Shown: positions 1 through 8,342 of the stretch, one piece after another
Layout of the letters: each line of letters starts with the position of its first letter
Position numbering within the stretch: position 1 is the first letter of the stretch
DNA from: Janthinobacterium lividum
Lineage (GTDB): Bacteria; Pseudomonadota; Gammaproteobacteria; Burkholderiales; Burkholderiaceae_D
Length of the DNA stretch: 64,000 bases
Reading direction: 5' to 3'
Assembly (NCBI RefSeq): GCF_034424625.1
Contig: NZ_CP139976.1
Span: 1,922,001 to 1,986,000, forward strand
Notes under the pieces: model-generated
What the model was told of the DNA's origin: nothing
The model's database searches: none
Seen by the model: only the letters and a program-made list of their open reading frames with translations
Program-made: the position numbers and the translations under genes

Positions 1-66
1 AAAATCCGCGGCGATGCGTGTCAGCGTTTGCTCGGTGGCGTCAATCAAAGAAGTCAGATCGCTCAT
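1..66 (-). CDS. cysH: Phosphoadenylyl/adenylyl-sulfate reductase, N-terminal fragment (probable cysH)
   Basis: Only the first 22 codons lie in the window, starting at the ATG at 66 (MSDLTSLIDATEQ...). The start follows the stop of the DUF934 gene by nine bases on the same strand. The order cysI - DUF934 - cysH is the usual one in Burkholderiales, so by context this should be the thiol-dependent reductase that makes sulfite for CysI. The visible residues carry no diagnostic motif, so the name rests on gene order alone. Confidence 0.6.
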   Translation of the reverse strand, partial: MSDLTSLIDATEQTLTRIAADF

Positions 67-75
67 GATTGGCCC

Positions 76-636
76 TCAGATGCCGGCCGCGTTGTCGAGG
101 TCAGGATTCTGGCCTTCGCGCTGGTGGCGGCGGAACAGTGGTGATTTTTGATCCCACGAAGCCTGGTAGGTTTCCGAAAAGACCGACAAACCTTTCAGGG
201 CGTCGTGGATGCTGCGGTCGGGCCGGGTGGCATACGCGTCAAAGCCTACCCTGTGCATGGAAAACAGCTGGTCGCGCAGCACGTCGCCGATGGCGCGCAA
301 CTCACCCTGGAAACCCAGGCGGGCGCGCAGGTTGAAGGCGATCGAATAGCCGCGGCCATCCGTGAATTTCGGGAAGTCCACGCCGATCACGGGCAGTTGC
401 GCCACGTCGGCCGCCAGTTCTTCCGGGCGCTCGTCGCTGGCCAGCCATACGCCGATATCGGGCAGGCGGGCGGCCAGGGTCTCGCGCTGGGCTTGCCATA
501 CGAGCAGGGGCACGATGACCTTGCCTGCAGGCACGACGACCGTCTCCGGCGTGTCGTTTTCATCGAGGCGCAGCAAGCCCCAGGTATTTGGCACCACGGC
601 GGCGTTCTTGATGATTTCTTCGCGTACCTCAAACAT
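76..636 (-). CDS. DUF934 family protein, accessory to sulfite reduction
   Basis: The protein has 186 residues and belongs to the DUF934 family, which is almost always found between cysI and cysH in beta- and gammaproteobacteria and is thought to assist sulfite reduction; its biochemical role is not settled. The open frame runs further upstream through the cysI region, but the ATG at 636 (MFEVREEII...) is the natural start: it overlaps the end of cysI by eight bases, as expected for coupled translation. Conserved-looking stretches are the central GVDFPKFTDGRGYS segment and a C-terminal YQASWDQKSPLFRRHQ segment. No signal peptide or membrane segment is seen. Confidence 0.85.
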   Translation of the reverse strand: MFEVREEIIKNAAVVPNTWGLLRLDENDTPETVVVPAGKVIVPLLVWQAQRETLAARLPDIGVWLASDERPEELAADVAQLPVIGVDFPKFTDGRGYSIAFNLRARLGFQGELRAIGDVLRDQLFSMHRVGFDAYATRPDRSIHDALKGLSVFSETYQASWDQKSPLFRRHQREGQNPDLDNAAGI

Positions 637-2317
637 ATTCGTCCTCTCCCACCAGGTTGCCGACCGTGATCGGCGTTGCATATACGTGTTCCTTGAACGG
701 CGCCACGCCCAGGCGCTGGGCCGTATCGACGAAGCGCTCGCCTTCGTGGCGGTCGCGCACATAGACGTGCAGCAGGCGGCCGATGACTTCAGGCATCTGC
801 AGGGAAGAGAACGATGGTCCGATGATCTTGCCGATGGCCGCATTGTTGCCTTGTGCGCCGCCAATCGACACTTGATACCATTCGCTGCCATCCTTGTCGA
901 CGCCGAGGATGCCGATGCTGCCCACGTGATGATGGCCGCAGGCATTGATGCAGCCGGAAATATTCAGTTCGATCTCGCCGATGTCATGCTGGAAGTCGAT
1001 GCTGTCGAAGCGTTCGGCAATGGCGGCCGCGATCGGCAGCGACTTGGCGTTGGCCAGCGAGCAGAAATCGCCACCGGGGCAGCAGATCATGTCCGTCAGC
1101 AAGCCGATGTTCGGCGTGGCCAGGCCGTGCGCCTTGGCTTCCTGCCACAGTTTGAACAGTTTCGACTGCTCCACGTCGGCCAGCACCAGGTTTTGCTCGT
1201 GGGTCACGCGCAGTTCGCCAAAGCTGTAGCGGTCGGAGAGATCCGCCACGAAGTCGATCTGCTCGGCCGTCGCATCGCCTGGCGGCACGCCCGTTTTCTT
1301 CAGCGACAGTACCACGGCCACGTAGCCGGGACGCTGGTGCGGCTTGACGTTGCGCGCCAGCCAGTTCACATACGCCTTGTTGTCCGCGTGCTCCGCCTTG
1401 TAGTCGAGTTCCGGCAGGGCAAGGTAGGCGGGTGGATTGAAGAAGTCCGCCACGCGCTGCATTTCCTCGGCCGTCAAGGTTTCCGGACCATCTTTCAAGT
1501 CCACCCACTCTGCTTCCACCTGGCGCGTGAATTCTTCCACGCCGATGGCTTTCAACAGGATCTTGATGCGCGCCTTGTATTTGTTGTCGCGGCGGCCGTG
1601 CAGGTTGTACACGCGCATGATGGCCTGGATATACGTCAGCAAATGCTGCCACGGCAAGAATTCGCGCACGACGCTGCCCAGGATCGGCGTGCGGCCCATG
1701 CCGCCGCCGGCCATCACCTTGAAGCCCACTTCGCCAGCTTCGTTGCGCACGGCCGTCAAGCCGATATCGTGCACGGCGATGGCGGCACGGTCTTCTTCGG
1801 CGCCATTGATGGCGACCTTGAATTTACGCGGCAGGGCGATGAACTCGGGGTGGAAGGTGCTCCATTGGCGCAACACTTCCGCGTACGGGCGCGGATCGAT
1901 GATTTCATCGGCGGCGACGCCGGCGAACGGGTCCGATGTTGTATTACGGATACAGTTGCCGGAAGTCTGGATTGCGTGCATTTCCACCGATGCCAGGTCC
2001 GTCAGGATATCGGGAGTTTGCTCCAGTTCGATCCAGTTGAACTGGATATTCTGGCGCGTCGTGAAGTGGCCATAGCCGCGGTCGTACTTGCGCGCGATGT
2101 GTGCGAACATGCGCATCTGCTTCGACGACAGCAAGCCGTATGGCACGGCGATGCGCAGCATGTAGGCGTGGCGTTGCATGTACAGGCCGTTTTGCAGGCG
2201 CAGCGGAATGAACTCCTCTTCCGTCAGCTCATTGGCGATACGGCGCGCAACCTGGTCTCGGTACTGGGCGATGCGTTCTTTGATGATGAGGTGGTCGTAC
2301 TGATCGTAGTGGTACAT
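629..2317 (-). CDS. cysI: Sulfite reductase hemoprotein (beta component)
   Basis: This 562-residue protein is the siroheme and Fe4S4 enzyme that reduces sulfite to sulfide in cysteine synthesis. The cluster and siroheme ligands are visible: a C-x5-C pair at about C413 and C419 (CPGGDFC) and a C-x3-C pair at C456 and C460 (CINACGHHH). The substrate-binding arginine region (FTTRQNIQFNW) lies near residue 88. Length and motifs fit the single-chain NiR/SiR family; no cysJ flavoprotein partner is visible nearby, so electrons may come from ferredoxin or another reductase (inference). It lies downstream of the exporter gene and is coupled to the DUF934 gene. Confidence 0.95.
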   Translation of the reverse strand: MYHYDQYDHLIIKERIAQYRDQVARRIANELTEEEFIPLRLQNGLYMQRHAYMLRIAVPYGLLSSKQMRMFAHIARKYDRGYGHFTTRQNIQFNWIELEQTPDILTDLASVEMHAIQTSGNCIRNTTSDPFAGVAADEIIDPRPYAEVLRQWSTFHPEFIALPRKFKVAINGAEEDRAAIAVHDIGLTAVRNEAGEVGFKVMAGGGMGRTPILGSVVREFLPWQHLLTYIQAIMRVYNLHGRRDNKYKARIKILLKAIGVEEFTRQVEAEWVDLKDGPETLTAEEMQRVADFFNPPAYLALPELDYKAEHADNKAYVNWLARNVKPHQRPGYVAVVLSLKKTGVPPGDATAEQIDFVADLSDRYSFGELRVTHEQNLVLADVEQSKLFKLWQEAKAHGLATPNIGLLTDMICCPGGDFCSLANAKSLPIAAAIAERFDSIDFQHDIGEIELNISGCINACGHHHVGSIGILGVDKDGSEWYQVSIGGAQGNNAAIGKIIGPSFSSLQMPEVIGRLLHVYVRDRHEGERFVDTAQRLGVAPFKEHVYATPITVGNLVGEDEYV

Positions 2318-2398
2318 ATCAATTCCTAAAAAAGCCGGGGTGCTGGAAGATTGCCTGGGATTATGTTCTTGATACTGCTCTTGTCACTTGTTCGGTAA

Positions 2399-3172
2399 TT
2401 AATAGATTAGCTTCACTGCCACGCCGGTCAAGGTCATCGCCAGCAGCACTCGTAAAAACTTTTCCGGCACGGAGCGGGCGACCCAGGAACCGAGCGTGAT
2501 GCCGGGCAGGGAGCCGACCAGCAAGGAGGCCAGCAATTCCCAGTGGATGGAGCCGAGCCACCAGTGGCCCAGGGCAGCGATGGCCGTCAGGGGCACGGCG
2601 TAGGCGATATCGGTGCCCGCCACTTCGGCCGAGCTCATGCGTGGATACAGCATCACCAGCAGGGTCGCGCCGATGGCGCCGGCGCCGATCGACGACACCG
2701 TGACCAGCACGCCCAGCACGGCGCCGGAAATAATGGTCGCAGCGGCAAGCTTGTTACCTTGCAATTGTTTCTCGGGGTGTGCATTGATCCAGGCCAGCAT
2801 GCGGCCCTTGAAAATCAGCGCCACGACGGTCAGCAGCACGGAGCCGGCGATCGAGTAACGGATGATCTGGCCGATTTCCGGCGACAGGGTGCCGAACGAT
2901 TTCAGCGCCAGGGTCGCGATGACGGCGGCGGGCAGGGCGCCCATGCACAGGCGCTTGACGATATCCCAGCGGATGGTGCCGCGCAGGCGGTGCGTCAGGG
3001 TGCCGGCGCTCTTGGTGATCGAGGCGAACGCCAGGTCGGTGCCCACCGCCACGGAAGGCGGCACGCCAAACAGCAAGGTTAACAGCGGCGTCATCAGCGA
3101 ACCTCCGCCCACGCCGGTCATTCCTACGAGTAATCCTACGGCAAATCCTGAGACTATATAAGACAAAGTCAT
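2399..3172 (-). CDS. TauE/SafE (TSUP) family membrane protein, probable sulfite/sulfonate exporter
   Basis: A 257-residue, highly hydrophobic protein with about seven or eight membrane segments and the glycine-rich N-terminal repeat GMTGVGGGSLMTPLLTLLFG typical of the TSUP family. The second half repeats a similar loop (VSSIGAGAIGATLLVMLYP). Family members export sulfite, sulfonates or related anions. It is the first gene of the cys transcript, 81 bases before cysI, and its promoter region faces that of cysB, so export of excess sulfite or sulfur-anion transport tied to assimilation is a fair inference. The start at the ATG at 3172 gives a full-length first membrane helix. Confidence 0.88.
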   Translation of the reverse strand: MTLSYIVSGFAVGLLVGMTGVGGGSLMTPLLTLLFGVPPSVAVGTDLAFASITKSAGTLTHRLRGTIRWDIVKRLCMGALPAAVIATLALKSFGTLSPEIGQIIRYSIAGSVLLTVVALIFKGRMLAWINAHPEKQLQGNKLAAATIISGAVLGVLVTVSSIGAGAIGATLLVMLYPRMSSAEVAGTDIAYAVPLTAIAALGHWWLGSIHWELLASLLVGSLPGITLGSWVARSVPEKFLRVLLAMTLTGVAVKLIY

Positions 3173-3201
3173 GCTTGCACCCCCAAAGTACCCGCAATAG
3201 T

Positions 3202-3220
3202 AATAAACTTAGTGTTTATT
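3202..3220. promoter_or_regulatory. Inverted repeat in the exporter/cysB divergent region, candidate CysB site
   Basis: AATAAAC (3202-3208) and GTTTATT (3214-3220) are perfect inverted arms around a five-base spacer, followed by CC. LysR proteins, and CysB in particular, bind AT-rich dyads in this kind of position. It lies 30-48 bases upstream of the exporter start and 113 bases upstream of cysB. Three ATATGC direct repeats follow at 3247-3267. Role is inferred. Confidence 0.4.
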
Positions 3221-3332
3221 CCAAACTACTAAGTACGCATTTGCTTATATGCGATATGCGTATATGCATGAACGTAAAATCATGGGTGGGGCGGAAACTC
3301 GGCAAATCACGGCAATCTAGGGCAAACCAGCA

Positions 3333-4274
3333 ATGAATCTCCATCAATTGCGCTTCGTGCGCGAAGCGGTCCGGCAGAATTACAACCTGACGGACGCCGC
3401 CAAGGCCTTGTTTACGTCGCAACCGGGCGTATCGAAAGCCATCATCGAGCTGGAGGAAGAGCTGGGCGTGGATATTTTTACGCGCCACGGCAAGCGCATC
3501 CGCGGCTTGACGGAGCCGGGCCGCCTGGTGCTGGAGTCCGTCGAGCTGATCATGCAGGAAATCGACAGCATGAAGCGCATCGGCAAGGAATTCGCGGCGC
3601 AGGACAGCGGCAGCTTTACCATTGCCACCACGCATACGCAGGCGCGCTACACCTTGCCGAAGGTGGTGCAAGCCTTCATGTTGAAGTTTCCGAAGGTAAG
3701 ATTGTCTTTGCTGCAAGGCAACCCGCGCCAGATCGCCGAAATGGTGCAGCGCGACCAGGCCGACCTGGCCATCGCCACGGAATCGATCGCCGCCATCGAT
3801 GGCTTGATCACCTTGCCATGCTATCAGTGGGAGCACGTGGTGGTGGTGCCGGTCGACCATCCGCTGCTCAAGTCGAAGTCCGTGACCCTGGAAGAAATCG
3901 CCGCCTTCCCCCTGATTACCTATGACAGCGCGTTTGCCGGACGTAACAAGATCGACCACGCTTTCGTGCTGCGCGGCCTGAAGCCTGACATCTTGCTCGA
4001 AGCCATCGATGCGGATGTGATCAAGACTTATGTCGAGTTGGGCATGGGGATTGGTATCATAGCGGGTATGGCCTTCGATGCCGAGCGCGACAAAGGCTTG
4101 CGCGCCATCCCTGTCGGCCACCTGTTCGGCATGAATGTGTCGCGCGTGGCTGTCAAGCAAGGCGCGTATTTGCGCAGCTATATTTATACCTTTATCGAGT
4201 TGCTGACGCCGACCCTGAACCGCAAGCTCATCGAGCAGGCGATGAGCGGTGATAAAGAGCACTACGAACTATAA
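3333..4274 (+). CDS. cysB: LysR-family transcriptional regulator CysB
   Basis: A 313-residue LysR-type regulator with an N-terminal winged helix-turn-helix (about residues 1-60, MNLHQLRFVREAVRQNYNLT) and a periplasmic-binding-protein-like effector domain (about 90-300). The N-terminus, in particular the FTSQPGVSKAIIELEEELG recognition region, is the CysB/Cbl type. CysB activates cys genes in response to sulfur limitation through N-acetylserine. It is divergent from the exporter-cysI-DUF934-cysH unit, which it most likely controls. A dyad in the shared region at 3202-3220 is a candidate operator. Confidence 0.93.
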   Translation: MNLHQLRFVREAVRQNYNLTDAAKALFTSQPGVSKAIIELEEELGVDIFTRHGKRIRGLTEPGRLVLESVELIMQEIDSMKRIGKEFAAQDSGSFTIATTHTQARYTLPKVVQAFMLKFPKVRLSLLQGNPRQIAEMVQRDQADLAIATESIAAIDGLITLPCYQWEHVVVVPVDHPLLKSKSVTLEEIAAFPLITYDSAFAGRNKIDHAFVLRGLKPDILLEAIDADVIKTYVELGMGIGIIAGMAFDAERDKGLRAIPVGHLFGMNVSRVAVKQGAYLRSYIYTFIELLTPTLNRKLIEQAMSGDKEHYEL

Positions 4275-4335
4275 CAATGCACGAAGCCGGCCGGGCGAGG
4301 TGCCTGGCCAAGATTATTTAAGAAGAGAAGAAACA

Positions 4336-4986
4336 ATGATTACCGATCAGCTTGCCAAATATTACGCCACCATCGCGCAGCAGTACGAGCGCGTCTATGA
4401 CAAGCCCGAACGCCAGGAAGACCTGGAAGTGTTGCGCGACAAGGTCGCCGACGTGCTGGAAGGCCACACCGTGCTGGAACTGGCTTGCGGCACCGGCTAC
4501 TGGACGGAAGTGGTCGCCGAGTCGGCCGAGTCCGTGCTGGCTACCGACATCAACGATGAAATGCTGGCGCTGGCCCAGGCGCGCGGCTTGCCCGACAACG
4601 TCACCTTCGCCAAGCTCGACGCGTTCAACTTGCCAGACGATTTGCTGGGCAAGTTCACGGCCGTATTTGCCGGCTTCTGGTGGTCGCACGTCAAGCGTGA
4701 AGACCAGGACAAATACCTGAAGCAATTGCGCAGCAAGCTGGGCAAGGACATCCTGCTGGTACTGATCGACAATTCCTATGTCGATGGCAGCAGCACCGTT
4801 ATCGCGCGCACCGACCTGGAAGGCAATACCCACCAGTTCCGCACGACGGATGGGGGCGAGCGCTATGAAGTGCTGAAGAATTTCCCGTCGGATAGCCACC
4901 TGCGCAAGAAGTTCGCCCATTCGGCCCGCGAAATCCGCATGAAGCGCCTGGAATACTACTGGCTGCTGAGCTGCCGCCTGAAGTAA
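4336..4986 (+). CDS. Class I SAM-dependent methyltransferase
   Basis: The protein has 216 residues from the ATG at 4336, which is preceded by a purine-rich AGAAGAGAAG ribosome site; a longer frame from 4249 overlaps cysB and lacks such a site. Motif I (VLELACGTGYWTE, about residues 41-53) and an acidic post-I position (ATDIN) show the Rossmann methyltransferase fold. Substrate is unknown. It follows cysB on the same strand and ends in a clear terminator, so it may share the cysB transcript. No membrane segment or signal peptide. Confidence 0.85.
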   Translation: MITDQLAKYYATIAQQYERVYDKPERQEDLEVLRDKVADVLEGHTVLELACGTGYWTEVVAESAESVLATDINDEMLALAQARGLPDNVTFAKLDAFNLPDDLLGKFTAVFAGFWWSHVKREDQDKYLKQLRSKLGKDILLVLIDNSYVDGSSTVIARTDLEGNTHQFRTTDGGERYEVLKNFPSDSHLRKKFAHSAREIRMKRLEYYWLLSCRLK

Positions 4987-5006
4987 GGCCGGACTGCCGC
5001 CACAAG

Positions 5007-5028
5007 CCGCCCTCGGGCGGTTTTTTTT
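5007..5028 (+). terminator. Rho-independent terminator after the methyltransferase
   Basis: CCGCCC and GGGCGG arms (5007-5012 and 5015-5020) are followed directly by eight T residues. It closes the cysB-methyltransferase unit. Confidence 0.85.
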
Positions 5029-5046
5029 CGCCTGTTGTTTTTATCT

Positions 5047-5080
5047 GACAAGATATTGTGCCAAAAAACAACATCTTGTC
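5047..5080. promoter_or_regulatory. Long inverted repeat upstream of the porin gene
   Basis: GACAAGAT (5047-5054) is the exact inverse of ATCTTGTC (5073-5080); the arms extend inward (TTGT/ACAA) with one bulged base on each side. It lies about 90 bases before the porin start and after the terminator, so it is either an operator or a hairpin in the porin leader. Function is not shown. Confidence 0.45.
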
Positions 5081-5171
5081 GATGTCATATTGTTGAAGTA
5101 TTTGGTGGGCATGATTCGGTTCAGCAGCTAAGCAGCAACATTCTTGTCCAACCTAATGTAGAGAATCTCAA

Positions 5172-6119
5172 GTGAAAAAAATTACTCTGGCAGCATTGAT
5201 CATCGGCACCTTCGCAGCAGCTACGGCACAAGCACAATCGAACGTCACCGTGTATGGCTTGGTTGACCTCGGTATTGCCAAGACCACTGGCCAGCCGACG
5301 GTACAACGCGAAAACAATGCGTCGCGCCTCGGTTTCAAGGGTACGGAAGATCTGGGTGGCGGTCTGTCCGCAATTTTCAACCTGGAAAGTGAATTCCTGG
5401 CCGATACCGGCGCGCAAAAAGGCGTGTTATTCGACCGTCAAGCTTACGTGGGCTTGAAAGGCGCGTTTGGTACCGCCATCCTGGGCCGCACCAAGAACCT
5501 GGTCGATGGCACCATCGCCCGCGTCGATCCATTCAACACCTACGGCGTGGTCGGCAAGAACAATGAAACCCTGCTGCGTTCGGGCGTCGGCACATCGCGC
5601 GTCAACAACGCCGTGACCTACAACAGCCCAAGCTTTGAAGGTTTCGTGGGCAGCCTGCAATACGTGCTGAGCGAAGTCAACAGCGCTGACGCAGGCGTGA
5701 TCGGCCTGGCAACCTACGACAATGGCCCGATCAGCTTGCACGCCGGCTACGAAAAAGCCGTGCAAGCAACGGCAACGGCCGCCAAGCCTGACCTGTGGTC
5801 CATCGGTGGCGGCTATAAATTCGGCCCAGCCAAGATCACGGCCGCCTACTCGAAAGGCGACACCAAAGTTGCCACGACCGGCGAATTCAAGTCCTACCTG
5901 ATCGGCCTGAACTACACGGTTGGCGGCGGCGATGCCAAAGTGTCGTATGGCAAGCAAGAGCAAAGCAACAACAAGTTCAAGGATCAGGATACCATCAAGG
6001 AATTCGGCGTCGGCTACGACTACCACCTGTCGAAGCGCACCGACGTGTACGCTTACGCTGGCCGCGAGCGCGTCAAATCGCTGACCTCGTACCAGATCGG
6101 CCTGGCACACAAATTCTAA
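5172..6119 (+). CDS. Gram-negative general porin (OmpC/Porin_4 type)
   Basis: A 315-residue outer-membrane porin of the betaproteobacterial 16-strand trimeric family. It has a signal peptide of about 21 residues (MKKITLAALIIGTFAAATAQA), then the family start SNVTVYGLVDLGI, and a terminal phenylalanine (AHKF) that serves as the assembly signal. The region around SRLGFKGTEDLGGGLSAIF is a family signature. Alternating polar and hydrophobic strands run through the rest. It stands alone, with an inverted repeat upstream and a strong terminator downstream. Selectivity cannot be read from the sequence. Confidence 0.93.
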   Translation: MKKITLAALIIGTFAAATAQAQSNVTVYGLVDLGIAKTTGQPTVQRENNASRLGFKGTEDLGGGLSAIFNLESEFLADTGAQKGVLFDRQAYVGLKGAFGTAILGRTKNLVDGTIARVDPFNTYGVVGKNNETLLRSGVGTSRVNNAVTYNSPSFEGFVGSLQYVLSEVNSADAGVIGLATYDNGPISLHAGYEKAVQATATAAKPDLWSIGGGYKFGPAKITAAYSKGDTKVATTGEFKSYLIGLNYTVGGGDAKVSYGKQEQSNNKFKDQDTIKEFGVGYDYHLSKRTDVYAYAGRERVKSLTSYQIGLAHKF

Positions 6120-6143
6120 GCATCGTTCGATGTGACGAAGTGA

Positions 6144-6167
6144 AAGGCGCCTGCGGGCGCCTTTTTT
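6144..6167. terminator. Terminator after the porin gene
   Basis: AAGGCGCC and GGCGCCTT arms around a TGCG loop (6144-6163), followed by TTTT. The stop codon of the convergent kinase gene falls inside the T tract, so the two genes nearly touch. Confidence 0.85.
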
Positions 6168-7359
6168 ATTGCATCGCCGCTGCTGCTGCCGCCTCCGCAT
6201 GCATGGGCAGCGAGATGTCGATTCGCGTGCCACCCAATTCGCTATCGGCGCCGATATGGATGCTGCCGTTCAAGCCCCACACCCGTTCGCGCATGCCCAG
6301 CAAGCCCAGGGCCGTGGCTTTTTCCAGGTCGTGTTCGGCAATGCCGCGGCCGTCATCCTGGATGGTGATGGCGAGCGAGGAATCGATGCGGTGCAGAGCG
6401 ATGGTGATGTGGCTGGCCTCGGCATGGCGCGCGATATTCGTCAGCGCTTCCTGCACGATGCGATAGATGGCCGTGCTGCGCGCATCGTCGAGCACGAGGT
6501 CGGCTTCGTCGGCCAGCAAGTCGAAATGGATGGCGCGGCGCAGCAGGAAGTCGTGCCGCAGTTTTTGTAGCGCAAAATATAAGCCCCCTTCATCGAGCGC
6601 GCGCGGACGCAGGTTGCTGGCGATGCGCCGCAGCGAGGTGATGGCCGTCACCAGCAAGCCGTCCATGCTGTGCAGCAGTGCTTGCAAGGATGCGGTGGTA
6701 TCCGTGTGCTGGCGCACCAGGGTCAGGTCGACGCGCAAGGTGGCCAGCAGCTGCCCCAGGTCATCATGCAGTTCGCGTGCGATATGCTTGCGCTCCTCTT
6801 CGCGGATGGATTGCAGCGCGCTCGACAATTCGCGCAGTTGCGAAAAGGAGCGGGCCAGCTGTTCATGCATTTGCTGGCGCGCACTGATATCGCGCACGAT
6901 GATGGTAAACACGCTATGGCCGTCTTCCTGCATGGCCGAGAGCGAACCTTCGAGGGGAAACATGGCGCCATCGCTGCGCCGGCCCGTCAAGGTGTAATCG
7001 GTGGCGCGCCGGCCCGTCAGGCGCAGCTCCTGGCTGATGTCGCCAAACGGCGGATCGCCATCGTGCTTGCCCAGGCCGTCAAGGGTACGCAAGTCGCGCA
7101 GGATGTAGTGGCCCAGGCGCATGCCGCGCATGCCGCCTGGTGTGTCATCGAACAACCTGGCTGCCGCCGCGTTCGCATGCAGGATGATTTGCCCGCTGTC
7201 GATGCTGATGATGGCGTCGCTGGCGCTATCGATGATGGCCTGGCCACGCGCCTGCCGTTGCCGGAGGGCTTTCAGGGGAGGAAACAAGCACAGCAAAAGC
7301 GCTGCCGCCATGCCCAGTGGCAGGATGCGCAGCAGTGTGGAACTGCCTCGGTCAGGCAT
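6166..7359 (-). CDS. PAS-domain sensor histidine kinase, NarX/UhpB (HisKA_3) type
   Basis: A 397-residue kinase with one hydrophobic segment (about residues 12-31), a PAS domain (about 35-155), a HisKA_3 dimerisation domain with the phospho-acceptor His at 198 (IARELHDDLGQ) and a C-terminal ATPase domain (IVQEALTNIARH; DDGRGIAEHD; LGLLGMRERV). Such kinases usually pair with NarL-type regulators, but none is adjacent: the next gene on this strand encodes a LytTR regulator that has its own kinase. The cognate regulator is therefore probably elsewhere. The sensed signal is unknown. Confidence 0.88.
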   Translation of the reverse strand: MPDRGSSTLLRILPLGMAAALLLCLFPPLKALRQRQARGQAIIDSASDAIISIDSGQIILHANAAAARLFDDTPGGMRGMRLGHYILRDLRTLDGLGKHDGDPPFGDISQELRLTGRRATDYTLTGRRSDGAMFPLEGSLSAMQEDGHSVFTIIVRDISARQQMHEQLARSFSQLRELSSALQSIREEERKHIARELHDDLGQLLATLRVDLTLVRQHTDTTASLQALLHSMDGLLVTAITSLRRIASNLRPRALDEGGLYFALQKLRHDFLLRRAIHFDLLADEADLVLDDARSTAIYRIVQEALTNIARHAEASHITIALHRIDSSLAITIQDDGRGIAEHDLEKATALGLLGMRERVWGLNGSIHIGADSELGGTRIDISLPMHAEAAAAAAMQ

Positions 7360-7515
7360 GGGGTTCTCCTTGCGAACGTGAACGAAGGCAAGACAGGAAT
7401 GGCAGACAGGACTTTAGCCTATGCCTGTTGGCACGGCGCGGCTTGATGTGGCGCAGGAAGGGGAAAGAAGAGAGTGATGCGCCGCGCCGGCCTGGGCCGG
7501 GCGGCGGCGAGAGAC

Positions 7516-8274
7516 TTACATTTGCTTGAACAGGTGCAGGAAGCTGCGGCTCACTTCGAGCTTGTCGGACTTGCCTTTGATGAGCACCAGGTGGCGGCCG
7601 CGGATGTCGCGCGTCACGCCTTCGATGGCATTCACATTGACCAGTGTGGCGCGGTGGATTTGCCAGAACAGCGAAGGATCGAGCTCTTCGGCCAGGTCGC
7701 GCACGGGCTTGCGGATCAGCGCCTCATACTTGGCTGTCTGCACGCAGGTGTATTTCTCGTCAGAACGGAAGAACAGAATCTCTTCCACGGGGATCATGCG
7801 CAAGTCCTGGCCGATACTGGCCTGTATCCATTGCAGATACGTGGGCTTGGCCGTGATTTTTTCCGCCAGTTGCGACAGCATGGCCGTGACGCTGCTGTTG
7901 ACGTCCAGGGCCGGCTTGTTCAAGTGGGTTTTCAGGCGCTCCACCGTGACCAGCAAGCGCTCATGCTCGGGCGGCTTGAGCACGTAGTCGACGGCGCCCC
8001 GCTCGAAGGCTTCGACGGCGTGGGTATCATAGGCCGTGACGAAGACGATATGCGTCTTGCCGCCAATCACTTGCGCTGCTTCCATGCCTGTCTTGCCCGG
8101 CATGCGGATATCGAGGAAGGCAAAGTCCGGCTTGAGTTGCTCCACCAGTTCGATCGCTTCGTCGCCATTCTTGGCTTCGCCGATGATTTCCAGTTCAGGC
8201 CAGGCTTGGCCCAGGCGCAGGCGCAGCTGGTCGCGCATCAGTCTTTCGTCGTCGGCAATAATAGCGGTAGGCAT
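7516..8274 (-). CDS. LytR/AlgR-family response regulator (LytTR DNA-binding domain)
   Basis: A 252-residue regulator with a receiver domain (about 1-120; acidic DDE near the start, phospho-acceptor in FAFLDIRMPGKTG, conserved lysine in VLKPPEHERLL) and a C-terminal LytTR domain (about 145-250: ILFFRSDEKYTCVQT; LFWQIHRATLVNV). The open frame extends three codons upstream to a TTG at 8283, but the ATG at 8274 is preferred. It lies 68 bases after the LytS-like kinase gene, on the same strand, so the two form a two-component pair. Confidence 0.92.
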   Translation of the reverse strand: MPTAIIADDERLMRDQLRLRLGQAWPELEIIGEAKNGDEAIELVEQLKPDFAFLDIRMPGKTGMEAAQVIGGKTHIVFVTAYDTHAVEAFERGAVDYVLKPPEHERLLVTVERLKTHLNKPALDVNSSVTAMLSQLAEKITAKPTYLQWIQASIGQDLRMIPVEEILFFRSDEKYTCVQTAKYEALIRKPVRDLAEELDPSLFWQIHRATLVNVNAIEGVTRDIRGRHLVLIKGKSDKLEVSRSFLHLFKQM

Positions 8275-8342
8275 AGGTCTCAAGTGTGAACAGGCGAAGA
8301 TTGATTATTCAATGATTTAGCGTTTTTATCAACTACTCTGTC

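Noticed and set aside
362-2329. 655-residue plus-strand open frame opposite cysI
   Set aside because: It covers cysI and DUF934 on the other strand and has His/Arg/Gln-rich low-complexity composition, as expected from antisense reading of GC-rich genes.
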